Positions 44,185-53,188 of a stretch of DNA of 64,000 bases are shown in pieces (the stretch's first letter is position 1; each line of letters begins with the position of its first letter). Under the pieces are notes generated by a model. That model made no database searches, was not told where the DNA came from, and saw only the letters and a program-made list of their open reading frames with translations. The DNA comes from JBLMYQ01 sp050260055 (GTDB taxonomy: Bacteria > Bacillota > Clostridia > Acetivibrionales > UBA4821): NCBI GenBank assembly GCA_050260055.1, contig JBLNBO010000035.1, positions 1 through 64,000 on the forward strand, written 5' to 3'. Made by a program: the position numbers and the translations under genes.

Positions 44185-44949
44185 TTAAATTGTAGATTCC
44201 AGAATCGGAATAAGAGAACCTAGATCAATAGGAATATTTTTTGATAAAGGTAGAATTTTTACGCTGTGTTTTTTTGCATGTGTTATTATTTTTTCATAAT
44301 CAGGGTGGTTCTCAAAAGAACCAGTTACTGCAAGAATATCAGGTGAAATCAATCCTGTGCATCCTCCGGTAAAGCCATAAGGCTGACCTTTTAGAACAAT
44401 ATTTCCAGGCGAAATCAACAGCGAATCTATTCCATATTTAATTGCGGTTCCATGTATTCCAACGTCTGAAGTAATTATCGCCGATTTCTTAAGTAATGCC
44501 GTAGAACATTTTGAATATCCCTGCTTAACATTTGCCATAAGTAAATTGTTTTCTTGAAAATAATTTTTAATAATAGGTTCCGTATATTTAAAATTATGCA
44601 AACATATTTCCCCAATCCTTGCTATATTATATGCAATATCGCCAGGGTAGTTACTGTTAAGGGGCTTAGTCCCGCAAATGATTTCACAGTTATATTTTAA
44701 AAGCTCTTTAGAAATGTATTCAAAAGATTCAAGGCAAACAGCAAACTTGCCGTTGCCGAGAGGATGAAGCTGAATATCTGGATGATATGATATGGAATCA
44801 TGAACCGTACTGCATTTTTTTGTCAAAATAAAATCAATGCCTAAAGATGAGAGCTTTTCCAAAATCGGGCTGGGAGTTCTTCCATCAATAAGCATTAATT
44901 TTACCTGGTTTTCTGGTATAAAAGATTCTTTTAAAAATCTTAATTCCAT
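44185..44949 (-). CDS. GME-fold (amidinotransferase-like) protein, DUF6873-type
   Basis: The 254-residue protein has an amidinotransferase/DDAH-like (guanidino-group-modifying enzyme) look: MLIDGRTPSPI, YHPDIQLHPLGNGKFAV, VKQGYSKCSTALL with a Cys, ITSDVGIHGTA, and YGFTGGCTGLI with another Cys followed by VTGSFENHPD. I believe this is the clostridial DUF6873 family. Activity not established. Its start codon overlaps the end of punA by 10 bp, so the two are translationally coupled, hinting at a nucleoside or sporulation-linked role. Confidence 0.62.
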   Translation of the reverse strand: MELRFLKESFIPENQVKLMLIDGRTPSPILEKLSSLGIDFILTKKCSTVHDSISYHPDIQLHPLGNGKFAVCLESFEYISKELLKYNCEIICGTKPLNSNYPGDIAYNIARIGEICLHNFKYTEPIIKNYFQENNLLMANVKQGYSKCSTALLKKSAIITSDVGIHGTAIKYGIDSLLISPGNIVLKGQPYGFTGGCTGLISPDILAVTGSFENHPDYEKIITHAKKHSVKILPLSKNIPIDLGSLIPILESTI

Positions 44950-45776
44950 TTTATTTCTCGAATGTATGCTTTAATGAGATTTGAAAACTTATCCTTAGTC
45001 TTCTCTGCTGTATCAAAGACTTCTTTGTGGGACAGCGGCTGGTCAAGTATTCCTGCAGCCATATTGGTTATACAGGAGATTCCAAGTACTTTCATTCCGC
45101 AGTGACAAGCTACAAGAGCTTCAGGTACTGTTGACATTCCAACAGCATCAGCACCTAATATTCTATAAGCTTTAATTTCTGCAGGGGTTTCGTATGAAGG
45201 GCCTGTACAATAGTTATATACTCCTTCTTGAACATCGATGTCTATATCTTTTGCAATTTTCTTTGCATTTTCCCGGACTGTTTTTGTATAAATATCAGAT
45301 GCACTTGGGAATCTTGTACCCATTTCTTCAATGTTCTTTCCCAATAATGGGTTAACACATGGGAAATTGAGATGGTCTTTGATTATCATCAAATCGCCAG
45401 GTTTGTAGTCAAGGTTTACTCCTCCCGAAGCGTTTGTAAGAATAAGATTCTTAACTCCTATATAGCTCATTATTCTAATAGGAAGGGTGACTTCAGTGAG
45501 AGAATATCCTTCATAGTAATGAAAACGGCCTTTCATACAAATTATTGTTTTCCCTTCCAGCTTTCCAATTACGAGTTTACCTTCATGTCCAACTACAGTT
45601 GAGACCGGAAAGTTTGGAATATCGGAGTAATCGATAACGATAGAGTCTATCAATTGATCTGCAAGAGGGCCCAGGCCTGAACCAAGTACTATTCCTATTT
45701 CTGGGGTTTCATTAAGTTTTGATTTAATATATTCTCCAGTTTCGACTATTTTTTGATATGCTTGATTATTATCCAT
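44940..45776 (-). CDS. punA: Purine nucleoside phosphorylase, trimeric type
   Basis: The 278-residue enzyme splits purine nucleosides with phosphate. Seen: IGIVLGSGLGPLADQL (phosphate site), GHEGKLVIGKLEGK, MKGRFHYYEGY, NASGGVN, the substrate Glu in GPSYETPAEIKAYR, GADAVGMSTVPE and ITNMAAGI. ATG at 45776 behind GGAGGTATT. It is divergent from xpt and guaA, giving a purine salvage group. Confident. Confidence 0.94.
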   Translation of the reverse strand: MDNNQAYQKIVETGEYIKSKLNETPEIGIVLGSGLGPLADQLIDSIVIDYSDIPNFPVSTVVGHEGKLVIGKLEGKTIICMKGRFHYYEGYSLTEVTLPIRIMSYIGVKNLILTNASGGVNLDYKPGDLMIIKDHLNFPCVNPLLGKNIEEMGTRFPSASDIYTKTVRENAKKIAKDIDIDVQEGVYNYCTGPSYETPAEIKAYRILGADAVGMSTVPEALVACHCGMKVLGISCITNMAAGILDQPLSHKEVFDTAEKTKDKFSNLIKAYIREIKWN

Positions 45777-45941
45777 TTCTAATACCTCCAAAGAAATATT
45801 ACAATAAAGTAAGTTTATTATACTTAACACATTTTTTTATTTCAATAAATAATTTTACGGTAAACATAATGTGATGTTGAAAAATGTCATGCTGTAATAT
45901 AAAATAATCTCATCTCAACTAATTTTTGTGAGGTAGGTATT

Positions 45942-46514
45942 TTGAAACTATTAAAAGAAAAGATTCTAAAGGGAGGCAAGGTCCTTCCAGGAAACATTAT
46001 TAAGGTAGATTCATTTCTTAATCATCAAATTGATCCTGCACTTTTGAAAGAAATTGGGAAAGAGTTCTGCCGCCGTTTTGAAGACAGGGGAGTAAGCAAG
46101 GTTTTAACCGTTGAAGCTTCCGGAATTCCTGCTGCTGTTATGACGGGCCTGGAACTTAATGTTCCTGTTATATTCGCCAAAAAAACCAAATCGGCTAATA
46201 TTAGCGATAATGTTTTTTCTAGTGTTATTAAGTCATATACAAAAGGTAATGATTCAACAGTAATTGTGTCAAAAGAATATTTGACCAGTAAAGACAGGGT
46301 TTTGATAATAGATGATTTCTTAGCCGAAGGACAAGCAGTTTTGGGACTTGCAGATATTATCAGACAAAGCGGTGCATCACTTGTGGGTGCAGGAATAGTA
46401 ATTGAAAAAGGTTTTCAGCATGGAGGGAAGAAATTAAGAAGTCATGGGATTCATGTTGAATCCTTAGCTATAATTAATTCAATAGAAGATGGGAAAATTA
46501 TTTTTGACAGTTAA
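45942..46514 (+). CDS. xpt: Xanthine phosphoribosyltransferase
   Basis: The 190-residue enzyme converts xanthine and PRPP to XMP. Seen: KVDSFLNHQIDP, TVEASGIPAA, the PRPP motif VLIIDDFLAEGQA and GAGIVIEKGFQHGG. TTG start behind GAGGTAGG. guaA follows after 23 bp, so the product XMP passes directly to GMP synthase. The 165 bp upstream space does not show a purine riboswitch. Confidence 0.93.
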   Translation: MKLLKEKILKGGKVLPGNIIKVDSFLNHQIDPALLKEIGKEFCRRFEDRGVSKVLTVEASGIPAAVMTGLELNVPVIFAKKTKSANISDNVFSSVIKSYTKGNDSTVIVSKEYLTSKDRVLIIDDFLAEGQAVLGLADIIRQSGASLVGAGIVIEKGFQHGGKKLRSHGIHVESLAIINSIEDGKIIFDS

Positions 46515-46537
46515 TAAAGTAGTATGGAGGGAATTAA

Positions 46538-48073
46538 GTGGATAGAGAATTAGTACTGGTCTTAGATTTTGGAGGTCAATATAATCAGCTTATTGCAAGA
46601 CGTGTTAGAGAGGCAGGGGTTTATTGTGAAGTAAAATCATATAAAACTACTGCGAAAGAAATTAAAGAGCTTAATCCTAAAGGTATAATTTTTACTGGTG
46701 GACCTGCCAGTGTCCTTGATGAAGGAGCTCCATTCTGCGAGAAGGAAATATTTGAGCTTGGAATACCAATTTTGGGAATTTGTTATGGAATGCAGTTAAT
46801 AGGAAAAATGCTTGGAGGTAATGTCGCAAGGGCAGATACAAGAGAGTATGGAAGGACACCTATTGATTTTGATAGAAAAAGCCTTTTGTTTGATGGAATT
46901 GAATCTCCAAGTATTTGCTGGATGAGTCATACGTATTATGTAAATGAGGCACCTGATGGGTTTAAAGTTATCGCGGATACTCCAACTTGCGTAAATGCAG
47001 CTATGGAAGATTTAAATAGAAAACTTTATGCTGTGCAGTTTCATCCTGAGGTTGTTCACACATTAAGAGGGCAGGAAATTCTGAAAAACTTTCTCTATAT
47101 GGTTTGCAAATGTAAAGGCGATTGGGTAATGTCTTCATTTGTTGACGAAGCAGTAGCTAGTATCAAGAAAAAAGTTGGAACAGGAAAAGTATTATGTGCG
47201 CTTTCCGGAGGAGTGGATTCCTCGGTTGCGGCGGCATTGGTTCACAAAGCGGTTGGAAAACAGCTGATATGTGTATTTGTTGACCATGGTTTGCTTAGAA
47301 AAGATGAAGGGGACCAGGTTGAAGAGGTATTCAAAAAACAGTTTAATATGAACCTTGTCAGGGTTGATGCCTCAAAAAGATTCCTAGAAAAGCTTGCTGA
47401 TGTAACAGAGCCGGAAGCAAAGAGAAAAATTATCGGAAAAGAATTTATTAAGGTTTTTGAAGAAGAAGCAAAGAAGATTGGAGAAGTTGATTTTCTTGTT
47501 CAGGGAACAATATATCCTGATGTTATTGAAAGTGGACTTGGGGACTCAGCAGTAATCAAAAGTCATCATAATGTTGGCGGGCTGCCTGATGTTGTGGATT
47601 TCAAAGAGATAATCGAGCCGCTTAGAAGCTTGTTTAAAGATGAAGTAAGAAAAGCCGGAGAGGAAATAGGTTTGCCGGAACATATTGTTTGGAGACAGCC
47701 TTTTCCGGGACCAGGCTTAGCTATCAGGATAATTGGCGATGTTACTGAAGAGAAACTTGAAATTCTTAGGGATGCGGATGCAATTTTCAGAGAAGAAATT
47801 GCAAATGCAGGCCTTGACAGGGAAATATGGCAGTACTTTGCTGTTCTTACTGGAATGAGAAGCGTAGGGGTCATGGGAGATGAAAGAACTTATGATTATA
47901 CAATAGCTCTGAGAGGAGTTACGAGTGTTGATGGAATGACTGCGGATTGGGCATACATTCCACATGAGGTATTGGCAAAGATTTCGAATAGGATTGTTAA
48001 TGAGGTGAAGCACGTAAACAGGATTGTTTATGACATAACCAGCAAGCCGCCGGCAACAATTGAGTGGGAATAA
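46538..48073 (+). CDS. guaA: GMP synthase (glutamine-hydrolysing)
   Basis: The 511-residue enzyme aminates XMP to GMP. The class I amidotransferase domain has ILGICYGMQ with its nucleophilic Cys and the QFHPEVVHT His/Glu; the ATP pyrophosphatase domain has the P-loop ALSGGVDSSVAA; the C-terminal dimerisation domain ends RIVYDITSKPPATIEWE. GTG start behind GGAGGG. Forms an operon with xpt. Confidence 0.97.
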   Translation: MDRELVLVLDFGGQYNQLIARRVREAGVYCEVKSYKTTAKEIKELNPKGIIFTGGPASVLDEGAPFCEKEIFELGIPILGICYGMQLIGKMLGGNVARADTREYGRTPIDFDRKSLLFDGIESPSICWMSHTYYVNEAPDGFKVIADTPTCVNAAMEDLNRKLYAVQFHPEVVHTLRGQEILKNFLYMVCKCKGDWVMSSFVDEAVASIKKKVGTGKVLCALSGGVDSSVAAALVHKAVGKQLICVFVDHGLLRKDEGDQVEEVFKKQFNMNLVRVDASKRFLEKLADVTEPEAKRKIIGKEFIKVFEEEAKKIGEVDFLVQGTIYPDVIESGLGDSAVIKSHHNVGGLPDVVDFKEIIEPLRSLFKDEVRKAGEEIGLPEHIVWRQPFPGPGLAIRIIGDVTEEKLEILRDADAIFREEIANAGLDREIWQYFAVLTGMRSVGVMGDERTYDYTIALRGVTSVDGMTADWAYIPHEVLAKISNRIVNEVKHVNRIVYDITSKPPATIEWE

Positions 48074-48077
48074 AAAA

Positions 48078-48118
48078 GAAAAACAAAACGGTTCATATTC
48101 TGAACCGTTTTGTTTTTC
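48078..48118 (+). terminator. Terminator of the xpt-guaA operon
   Basis: AACAAAACGGTTCA and TGAACCGTTTTGTT form a long stem with T-rich tail. Confidence 0.87.
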
Positions 48119-48215
48119 TGAAAACCATTCCGAAAGTTACAACATTAATTTGAGTCTATGGTATAATAAATATGGAGTAATATAGAATTTTCCACAAACA
48201 GGAGAGAACCTACAT

Positions 48216-48470
48216 ATGTATAAAAATAAGAACAAAAAAGATAAAAAGAATTCTTCAGTTAAAAAAACCCTATATGAGGTAAATATTCTTCTAAGAGAGC
48301 TTTCACAAGAGGAAAGAGCAAAAATACCGCAGAAAGTATTAGATTACATTGAGAAAAATATGGAAGCAGACGAAAATATTACTATAGATTTTTCACGTCC
48401 GTTACAAGAGCAGGTATCTGATGAAGCAAAAATGTTCATTGCGTATATACTAAAATTTGTGATAAAATAG
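48216..48470 (+). CDS. Small helical protein of a clostridial family
   Basis: The 84-residue protein has a Lys-rich N-terminus followed by helices with the pattern LLRELSQEERAKIPQKVLDYIEKN and FSRPLQEQVSDEAKMFIAYIL. Many clostridial genomes encode small proteins with this 'L..L..E...KIP...L..I..N' layout, of unknown function. ATG behind CAGGAGAG. A 43 bp gap separates it from the next orphan, so they may be an operon. Confidence 0.6.
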   Translation: MYKNKNKKDKKNSSVKKTLYEVNILLRELSQEERAKIPQKVLDYIEKNMEADENITIDFSRPLQEQVSDEAKMFIAYILKFVIK

Positions 48471-48513
48471 AATTGGATGGAATTAAATAGTAATTTGTTT
48501 GGGGGTAGATTTT

Positions 48514-49887
48514 ATGGCAAAGGCTCATGAAAAAACTCTTCAGGAAATGAACGATATTGCTTTCAAAAGGGACTCTAATCAAAATAGCATACAATATATT
48601 ATTCCAATAGGAAGTCCGATGCGAAGTGGAATAGGTTTATGTATCAGCGGAAATATATCTAAAGAAATCCAAAAGGCAGAGGCTCCAGGAGTTCCAGATA
48701 TTAATTTTACTGATTTTATTAATAATAAAGATATTTACGGTCGTGAGTTGCTCCTTGTTAGCTTGGGAAGAGACGAACAGGGAGACTTAAAAGTTGAAGG
48801 TGGTTTAAAGCCGAAGGAGAATAGAAGGGTAAGAAATATTCTGGAGCAGGATTTTCCTGATAAGGTAAGCATAAATAGCAGTTTATTAACGAGGAGGGGG
48901 TTAACCCCCGAAGTTATTACTGATATATATGGTACTTTGTCTGAAGGAATGGCTTTGCCTGAACAAGAATTTTCTGAAAAATATCCGACTCCACACGCAG
49001 AATTAATTGAATATGCAGAACCTGCTCCTACCGGAGACAAATATAGGAGCAGCTTTATTCTCCCTTTTACTCCTTGGTTAGAAAAAAGTTATGCATTGCA
49101 AGTTACTGCTGATGGTATGGGTTTAGATCCACAACAAATATTGAAGGAGCCTAATGTTGAGATTGGAATTGCAAAGTTTTTTCCTAATATCAGCATGAAT
49201 AAAATTCAGAATGTTTACAGAGAGGATATTGGAGATAAAAAAATACTGGAATTATTAGAAGGATTGGGACTCTCAACAGAAAAATCGACCTGGGATACTG
49301 ATCAGGAAACACCTACTAGAATTAAAAGGTTTCCTAGTCAGGATATTGAGAAGGCATTCAAGCAATTGTATGAGGTATTTACAACAAGGATTCCTGAATG
49401 GGATGCTGAACACAATGATATGATTGAAGAAATTCCTTTCAGAGAAGGAAATAGCCGTTTTATTATTCCTCTGTCAGGGGATAAGGCCTTATCATTAGCG
49501 GGAGGCAGAGATGTAAGTGACAGCTACCCCAGAAATGCATGTAATGGACTAAATATGTATTCTCAAGTATCCGCTTACGTAGTTGATTATAAGAGGGATA
49601 AAGAGGGCAATATAATAGATACTGCTATTGATAAAGAGCTTAGTGAAGGTATATTACAAAGACAAGACTACCGGGATGATATAATTACTACCGATATGAT
49701 ACCATTACTCCATGAGGCGATACAAAGTCAAATCCAGAAAGATAAGGGCGCAGATATACCAGCTGGAGCAAGTGCGGCAGAGGTTGAGAAGGGAACGCTT
49801 ACAATTGATGATTTAAGAGATCTGTCTCGTGGCTTTGAACCAAATAAAATGATTGGAAAACCTAACATTGGTGGAGAAGGAAGATAA
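48514..49887 (+). CDS. Uncharacterised 457-residue protein
   Basis: Not recognised. It is soluble by appearance (no signal or membrane segments). Notable parts: YIIPIGSPMRSGIGLCISGNI, GRELLLVSLGRDEQGDL, RSSFILPFTPWLEKSYALQVTADGMG-type strands, a second similar block FIIPLSGDKALSLAGGRD, and an acidic, disordered C-terminus. The two 'IIP' blocks hint at an internal repeat of a beta domain. ATG behind GGGGGT. A very strong terminator follows, so it is likely a well-expressed gene. Confidence 0.5.
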   Translation: MAKAHEKTLQEMNDIAFKRDSNQNSIQYIIPIGSPMRSGIGLCISGNISKEIQKAEAPGVPDINFTDFINNKDIYGRELLLVSLGRDEQGDLKVEGGLKPKENRRVRNILEQDFPDKVSINSSLLTRRGLTPEVITDIYGTLSEGMALPEQEFSEKYPTPHAELIEYAEPAPTGDKYRSSFILPFTPWLEKSYALQVTADGMGLDPQQILKEPNVEIGIAKFFPNISMNKIQNVYREDIGDKKILELLEGLGLSTEKSTWDTDQETPTRIKRFPSQDIEKAFKQLYEVFTTRIPEWDAEHNDMIEEIPFREGNSRFIIPLSGDKALSLAGGRDVSDSYPRNACNGLNMYSQVSAYVVDYKRDKEGNIIDTAIDKELSEGILQRQDYRDDIITTDMIPLLHEAIQSQIQKDKGADIPAGASAAEVEKGTLTIDDLRDLSRGFEPNKMIGKPNIGGEGR

Positions 49888-49888
49888 A

Positions 49889-49932
49889 ACATAAAAATCA
49901 CGGTGCGCAGAGCACCGTGATTTTTATGTTTG
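49889..49932. terminator. Perfect 18 bp convergent terminator
   Basis: ACATAAAAATCACGGTGC and GCACCGTGATTTTTATGT flank GCAGA. It serves both the 457-residue orphan gene and the minus-strand Cys-containing gene, whose stop codon lies in the right arm. Confidence 0.9.
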
Positions 49933-50121
49933 ATCCAAGCTTGTCAGCACGTCATCAAATACATTTATTGTACATTTTATTCCGTCCCAGTGCCTGCACC
50001 AATTGCAGGATATATTCTCGCCTGTGGCGCTTGTGCTTGATATAAAATTGCCCGAACGCGATTCAAAATGACTACAGGACTGCGCTACAGCAGTGAGTTG
50101 ATCTTCACTTGCGTAATTCAT
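49924..50121 (-). CDS. Small cysteine-containing protein
   Basis: A 65-residue protein with Cys in CSHFES and in the pattern CNWCRHWDGIKC, which suggests a small metal-binding or disulfide unit. ATG at 50121 lies 7 bp after GGAGG, a strong site, which supports expression. Not assigned to a family. Confidence 0.55.
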   Translation of the reverse strand: MNYASEDQLTAVAQSCSHFESRSGNFISSTSATGENISCNWCRHWDGIKCTINVFDDVLTSLDQT

Positions 50122-50236
50122 CAATATACCTCCGGATTATATTAGTTGACAGTAAAAATAAAAAATCATTAATTATTTATATATATTATACGGAAAAATT
50201 TTTTCGTTATTCATTTGGGCTTAAATATGCATATAA

Positions 50237-50276
50237 AACGAAGAAGGATTTTGCAATAGCAAATCCTTCTTCGTTG
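50237..50276 (-). terminator. Terminator after the P-loop kinase gene
   Basis: AACGAAGAAGGATTT and AAATCCTTCTTCGTT form a 15 bp stem; on the minus strand it is followed by T-rich sequence. Confidence 0.8.
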
Positions 50277-50286
50277 ATTTTTGATT

Positions 50287-50877
50287 TTAATTAATTTGTT
50301 CATCTTTTTTTAATTCCGAAAATATTTTTTCAAGTCTCTTCAAACAACTTTTATCGATGTTTTCTGAATATACCGGAACCGTAATTACTTCATATCCGAA
50401 GCTTTTGTAAAGGCTGCATATCCTTTTAAACTCAAGCTCCTTTTGTTTCCGTACGGCATCTCCCGGTTCGCATGTCAGTGATTCCAGAGGCTTAAGAATA
50501 AAGACCTTTGGATAATAGGCAAAGTAATCCCTGCATAACGAATCAAAATACTCTGGAAGGGCTGTCCCAAGCTCTTCGGCTATTAGCTTATTGGTGCAAA
50601 GGGACTTTTCAAAAAAATGTGTTTTCGATAAATAGGGATAACAATAATTAGCCATGTCGCTTACAATGGAACGCATCAGAGCCTCCATTGTATTCTGGTT
50701 TATTTCCTTACCTTGCTGCTGCATTTGAAGTGAAGCGAAATTCCATGAAGGTGCAAAAACTTGACAGCCAAAATCTTTGCAGCAGTGGTGATGAGAGTCG
50801 CCGATTTTTGAAATACCAAACAAAAGGGTTGTCTTACCAGATGCTTCCGGGCCATCAATAACGACTCTTCTGTACAA
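50287..50877 (-). CDS. P-loop kinase-like protein (thymidylate-kinase-like)
   Basis: The 196-residue protein starts with RRVVIDGPEASGKTTLLFGI, a textbook Walker A, and contains a Cys/His cluster (SHHHCCKDFGC) and a kinase-like lid region (RDYFAYYPKVFILKPL ... DAVRKQKELEF). Overall it resembles P-loop nucleoside/nucleotide kinases or AAA_28-type ATPases. TTG start with AAGGAGG. Stand-alone gene. Substrate unknown. Confidence 0.6.
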   Translation of the reverse strand: MYRRVVIDGPEASGKTTLLFGISKIGDSHHHCCKDFGCQVFAPSWNFASLQMQQQGKEINQNTMEALMRSIVSDMANYCYPYLSKTHFFEKSLCTNKLIAEELGTALPEYFDSLCRDYFAYYPKVFILKPLESLTCEPGDAVRKQKELEFKRICSLYKSFGYEVITVPVYSENIDKSCLKRLEKIFSELKKDEQIN

Positions 50878-51156
50878 CGTCCTACCTCCTTAAATAAATT
50901 TAGCCTATGCATTCGCAGGGGTAATAAATGAGTAACGACCACTCCTTTCCTAAAAATGATTGGAGTATATAAAAAATTATAAATTTGTGGTTATTTTATC
51001 ATTTGTCGTCTAGCAAATCAACCAAAATTTGTAAAAACATACATAATACAAGTAAGTTTATTCTTAAATACTGTTAATTCTTTTTAAATGGATTTTTTTT
51101 TTTGCCAAGTATATAATATGAATGAAATTTTTGTTTTTATATAAGGGAGAATTACA

Positions 51157-51939
51157 ATGAAAAATAATAGAGATAGAAAACCAGATTGGAAAAAAGAGAA
51201 GGAAGATAATCCTGATGTGGTTATAGGAATAAACCCTGTATCGGAAACACTAAAATCAGGCCGGACAATAAATAAGATTATGGTTGCGGCAGGAGAGAAA
51301 AGGGGACATGTTCAAGGGATTGTTTCGCAAGCGAGAAAAAATAAAATTGTTGTTCAAGAGGTTGGGACTCAAGTATTGGAGAAATTTGCCGGTGGAGGTG
51401 TTCATCAGGGGATAATAGCTTTCACCTCTCCATATGATTATGTTGATGTTGATGCAATTCTCCAAAGGGCAATTGAAAGAAATGAAAAACCTTTTGTGAT
51501 TGTTGCTGATGGAATTACCGATCCGCATAATCTTGGAGCTCTTATAAGAACTGGCGAAGCGTTAGGAGCACATGGAATTATAATACCCAAAAGAAATTCT
51601 GTTGCAGTTAACTCGACGGTTGCAAAAGCCTCCGCTGGAGCGGTCGAGCATTTCCTTATAGCACGAGAAACTAATATAAATATGTGTTTAGAAGATTTAA
51701 AGAAGAAAGGATTATGGATTGTTGGGGCAGATGCGTCTGCAAAAGCGGCTGTTTCTGATGTAGATCTGAAGGGTGCTATTGCGCTGGTTGTGGGGGGAGA
51801 AGATAAGGGAATCGGAAGGCTGATAGCTGAGGCTTGTGACTTTTTAGTTAAAATTCCTATGAAAGGAAAAATATCTTCGCTCAATGCTTCGGTTGCAGGA
51901 GCAATTTTAATGTATGAAACAACGAGACAGAGGGGATAA
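51157..51939 (+). CDS. rlmB: 23S rRNA (guanosine-2251) 2'-O-methyltransferase RlmB
   Basis: The 260-residue SPOUT methyltransferase methylates G2251 of 23S rRNA. It has the N-terminal L30e-like substrate domain (IGINPVSETLKSGRTINKIMV), then VADGITDPHNLGALIRTGEALG, NSVAVNSTVAKASAGAVEH, LVVGGEDKGIG and the C-terminal knot IPMKGKISSLNASVAGAI. ATG behind AAGGGAGA. A TATAAT lies near 51110. Confidence 0.93.
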   Translation: MKNNRDRKPDWKKEKEDNPDVVIGINPVSETLKSGRTINKIMVAAGEKRGHVQGIVSQARKNKIVVQEVGTQVLEKFAGGGVHQGIIAFTSPYDYVDVDAILQRAIERNEKPFVIVADGITDPHNLGALIRTGEALGAHGIIIPKRNSVAVNSTVAKASAGAVEHFLIARETNINMCLEDLKKKGLWIVGADASAKAAVSDVDLKGAIALVVGGEDKGIGRLIAEACDFLVKIPMKGKISSLNASVAGAILMYETTRQRG

Positions 51940-51995
51940 ATTTTGTCTTTAAAAGAAACTTTGTAGTTTTCTTGCCGCTTTTGACCGACCAAAAT

Positions 51996-52066
51996 CGGCG
52001 GAAAAGTCGCCGCTAGCCGCGGAGGCCACTCTGGTTCACTGAAAAAACTTCTATGAAGTTTTTTCA
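51996..52066. repeat. GC-rich hairpin element between rlmB and the glycosylase gene
   Basis: Within the AT-rich surroundings lies a short G+C-rich stretch with CGGCG/CGCCG (51996-52012) and a perfect TGAAAAAACTT/AAGTTTTTTCA hairpin (52040-52066). The latter may terminate rlmB. The whole segment looks unlike its neighbours and may be an interspersed repeat. Confidence 0.4.
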
Positions 52067-52147
52067 AAACAGTTACACAAGTGAGTTAGAAAGATTTAGA
52101 TGATGCTTTAGAGAGGCACATAAAAAATAGAAAGGAAAGATAATTTT

Positions 52148-53020
52148 TTGTACACCTTCAGTATTGAAAACATAAAAAATTTCAATTTAAAGCACACTTT
52201 TGAATGCGGACAGTGTTTCAGATGGTGGAAAAATTCCGACGAATCATATTCCGGAATTGTTTCTGGCAACATTTTTAATGTAAAAATTAGTGGCAATACT
52301 TTGCATGTTGAATCTTCAATGCACGATAGTCAAAAGTTCTTTGAAGAATATATTGATAATAATAGAGATTATTCTGAAATCAAGAGAAAAATATCTGTTA
52401 ACGATTCCAATATGAATAAGGCAGTTGAATTTGGATACGGGATGAGAATATTGAAACAAGACCATTGGGAAACTCTTGTTTCATTTATTATTTCTGCAAA
52501 TAATAATATTCCAAGAATAATAAAAACTATTGAAAAACTTTCAGAATTATATGGAGCACCTTTTGAGATAAATGACAAAACATATTATGCTTTTCCAACT
52601 CCGCAAGATATTATTGAAAATCAAGAAGATAAGCTGGCTCAATGCGGGCTTGGCTTTAGATGCAGGTATATAAAACATGCAGCAGAGATGGTCTTATATG
52701 GTGAGATTGACTTAAATACGATAGAAAAACTTGATACTGGTTTGGCAAAAAAGGAGCTTATGAGGATTAACGGTGTGGGGCCAAAGGTCGCAGATTGCAC
52801 ACTGCTATATTCATATGGAAGGTATGATGTTTTCCCAACAGATATTTGGATAAAACGGATTGTTGAAACACTTTATTTTGGTACGGAGAAGAGAATAAGC
52901 GAAATCCATGAATTTGCACATGATAGGTTTGGGGGCTATGCTGGATTTGCACAGCAATATTTGTTTTACTATGCAAGAGAAAACAAGGTGGGAGCAAAGT
53001 TAATCCGAATATCGGAATAA
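52148..53020 (+). CDS. OGG1-type 8-oxoguanine DNA glycosylase / AP lyase
   Basis: The 290-residue protein belongs to the HhH-GPD superfamily, with an N-terminal domain like OGG1 (FNLKHTFECGQCFRWWKN). The helix-hairpin-helix MRINGVGPKVADC carries the catalytic Lys equivalent to OGG1 Lys249, and VFPTDIWIKR carries the catalytic Asp. It would remove oxidised guanine from DNA. TTG start behind AAAGGAAAG. Family confident; some relatives act on alkylated bases. Confidence 0.87.
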   Translation: MYTFSIENIKNFNLKHTFECGQCFRWWKNSDESYSGIVSGNIFNVKISGNTLHVESSMHDSQKFFEEYIDNNRDYSEIKRKISVNDSNMNKAVEFGYGMRILKQDHWETLVSFIISANNNIPRIIKTIEKLSELYGAPFEINDKTYYAFPTPQDIIENQEDKLAQCGLGFRCRYIKHAAEMVLYGEIDLNTIEKLDTGLAKKELMRINGVGPKVADCTLLYSYGRYDVFPTDIWIKRIVETLYFGTEKRISEIHEFAHDRFGGYAGFAQQYLFYYARENKVGAKLIRISE

Positions 53021-53188
53021 AATGATTATTATGGAAAAAATGGTATTTACAAAGATAATAATTAATAATAAAATTTTAATGAATTTAGCGGTAATTTTTT
53101 ATTAAACGGGATAGGTGCACTATTCCAGACGTTTAATATTGTGAGCCAAAAATGGTTCTAAAGGAAGTAAGAATAAGGAGGTATCAGG

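Noticed and set aside
45777..45941. Purine riboswitch upstream of xpt
   Set aside because: xpt is a common purine riboswitch target, but the conserved three-way junction core and a terminator are absent from this spacer.
51438..52067. 209-codon minus-strand frame over rlmB
   Set aside because: Mostly antisense to rlmB; the remaining part covers the hairpin element. No start signal.
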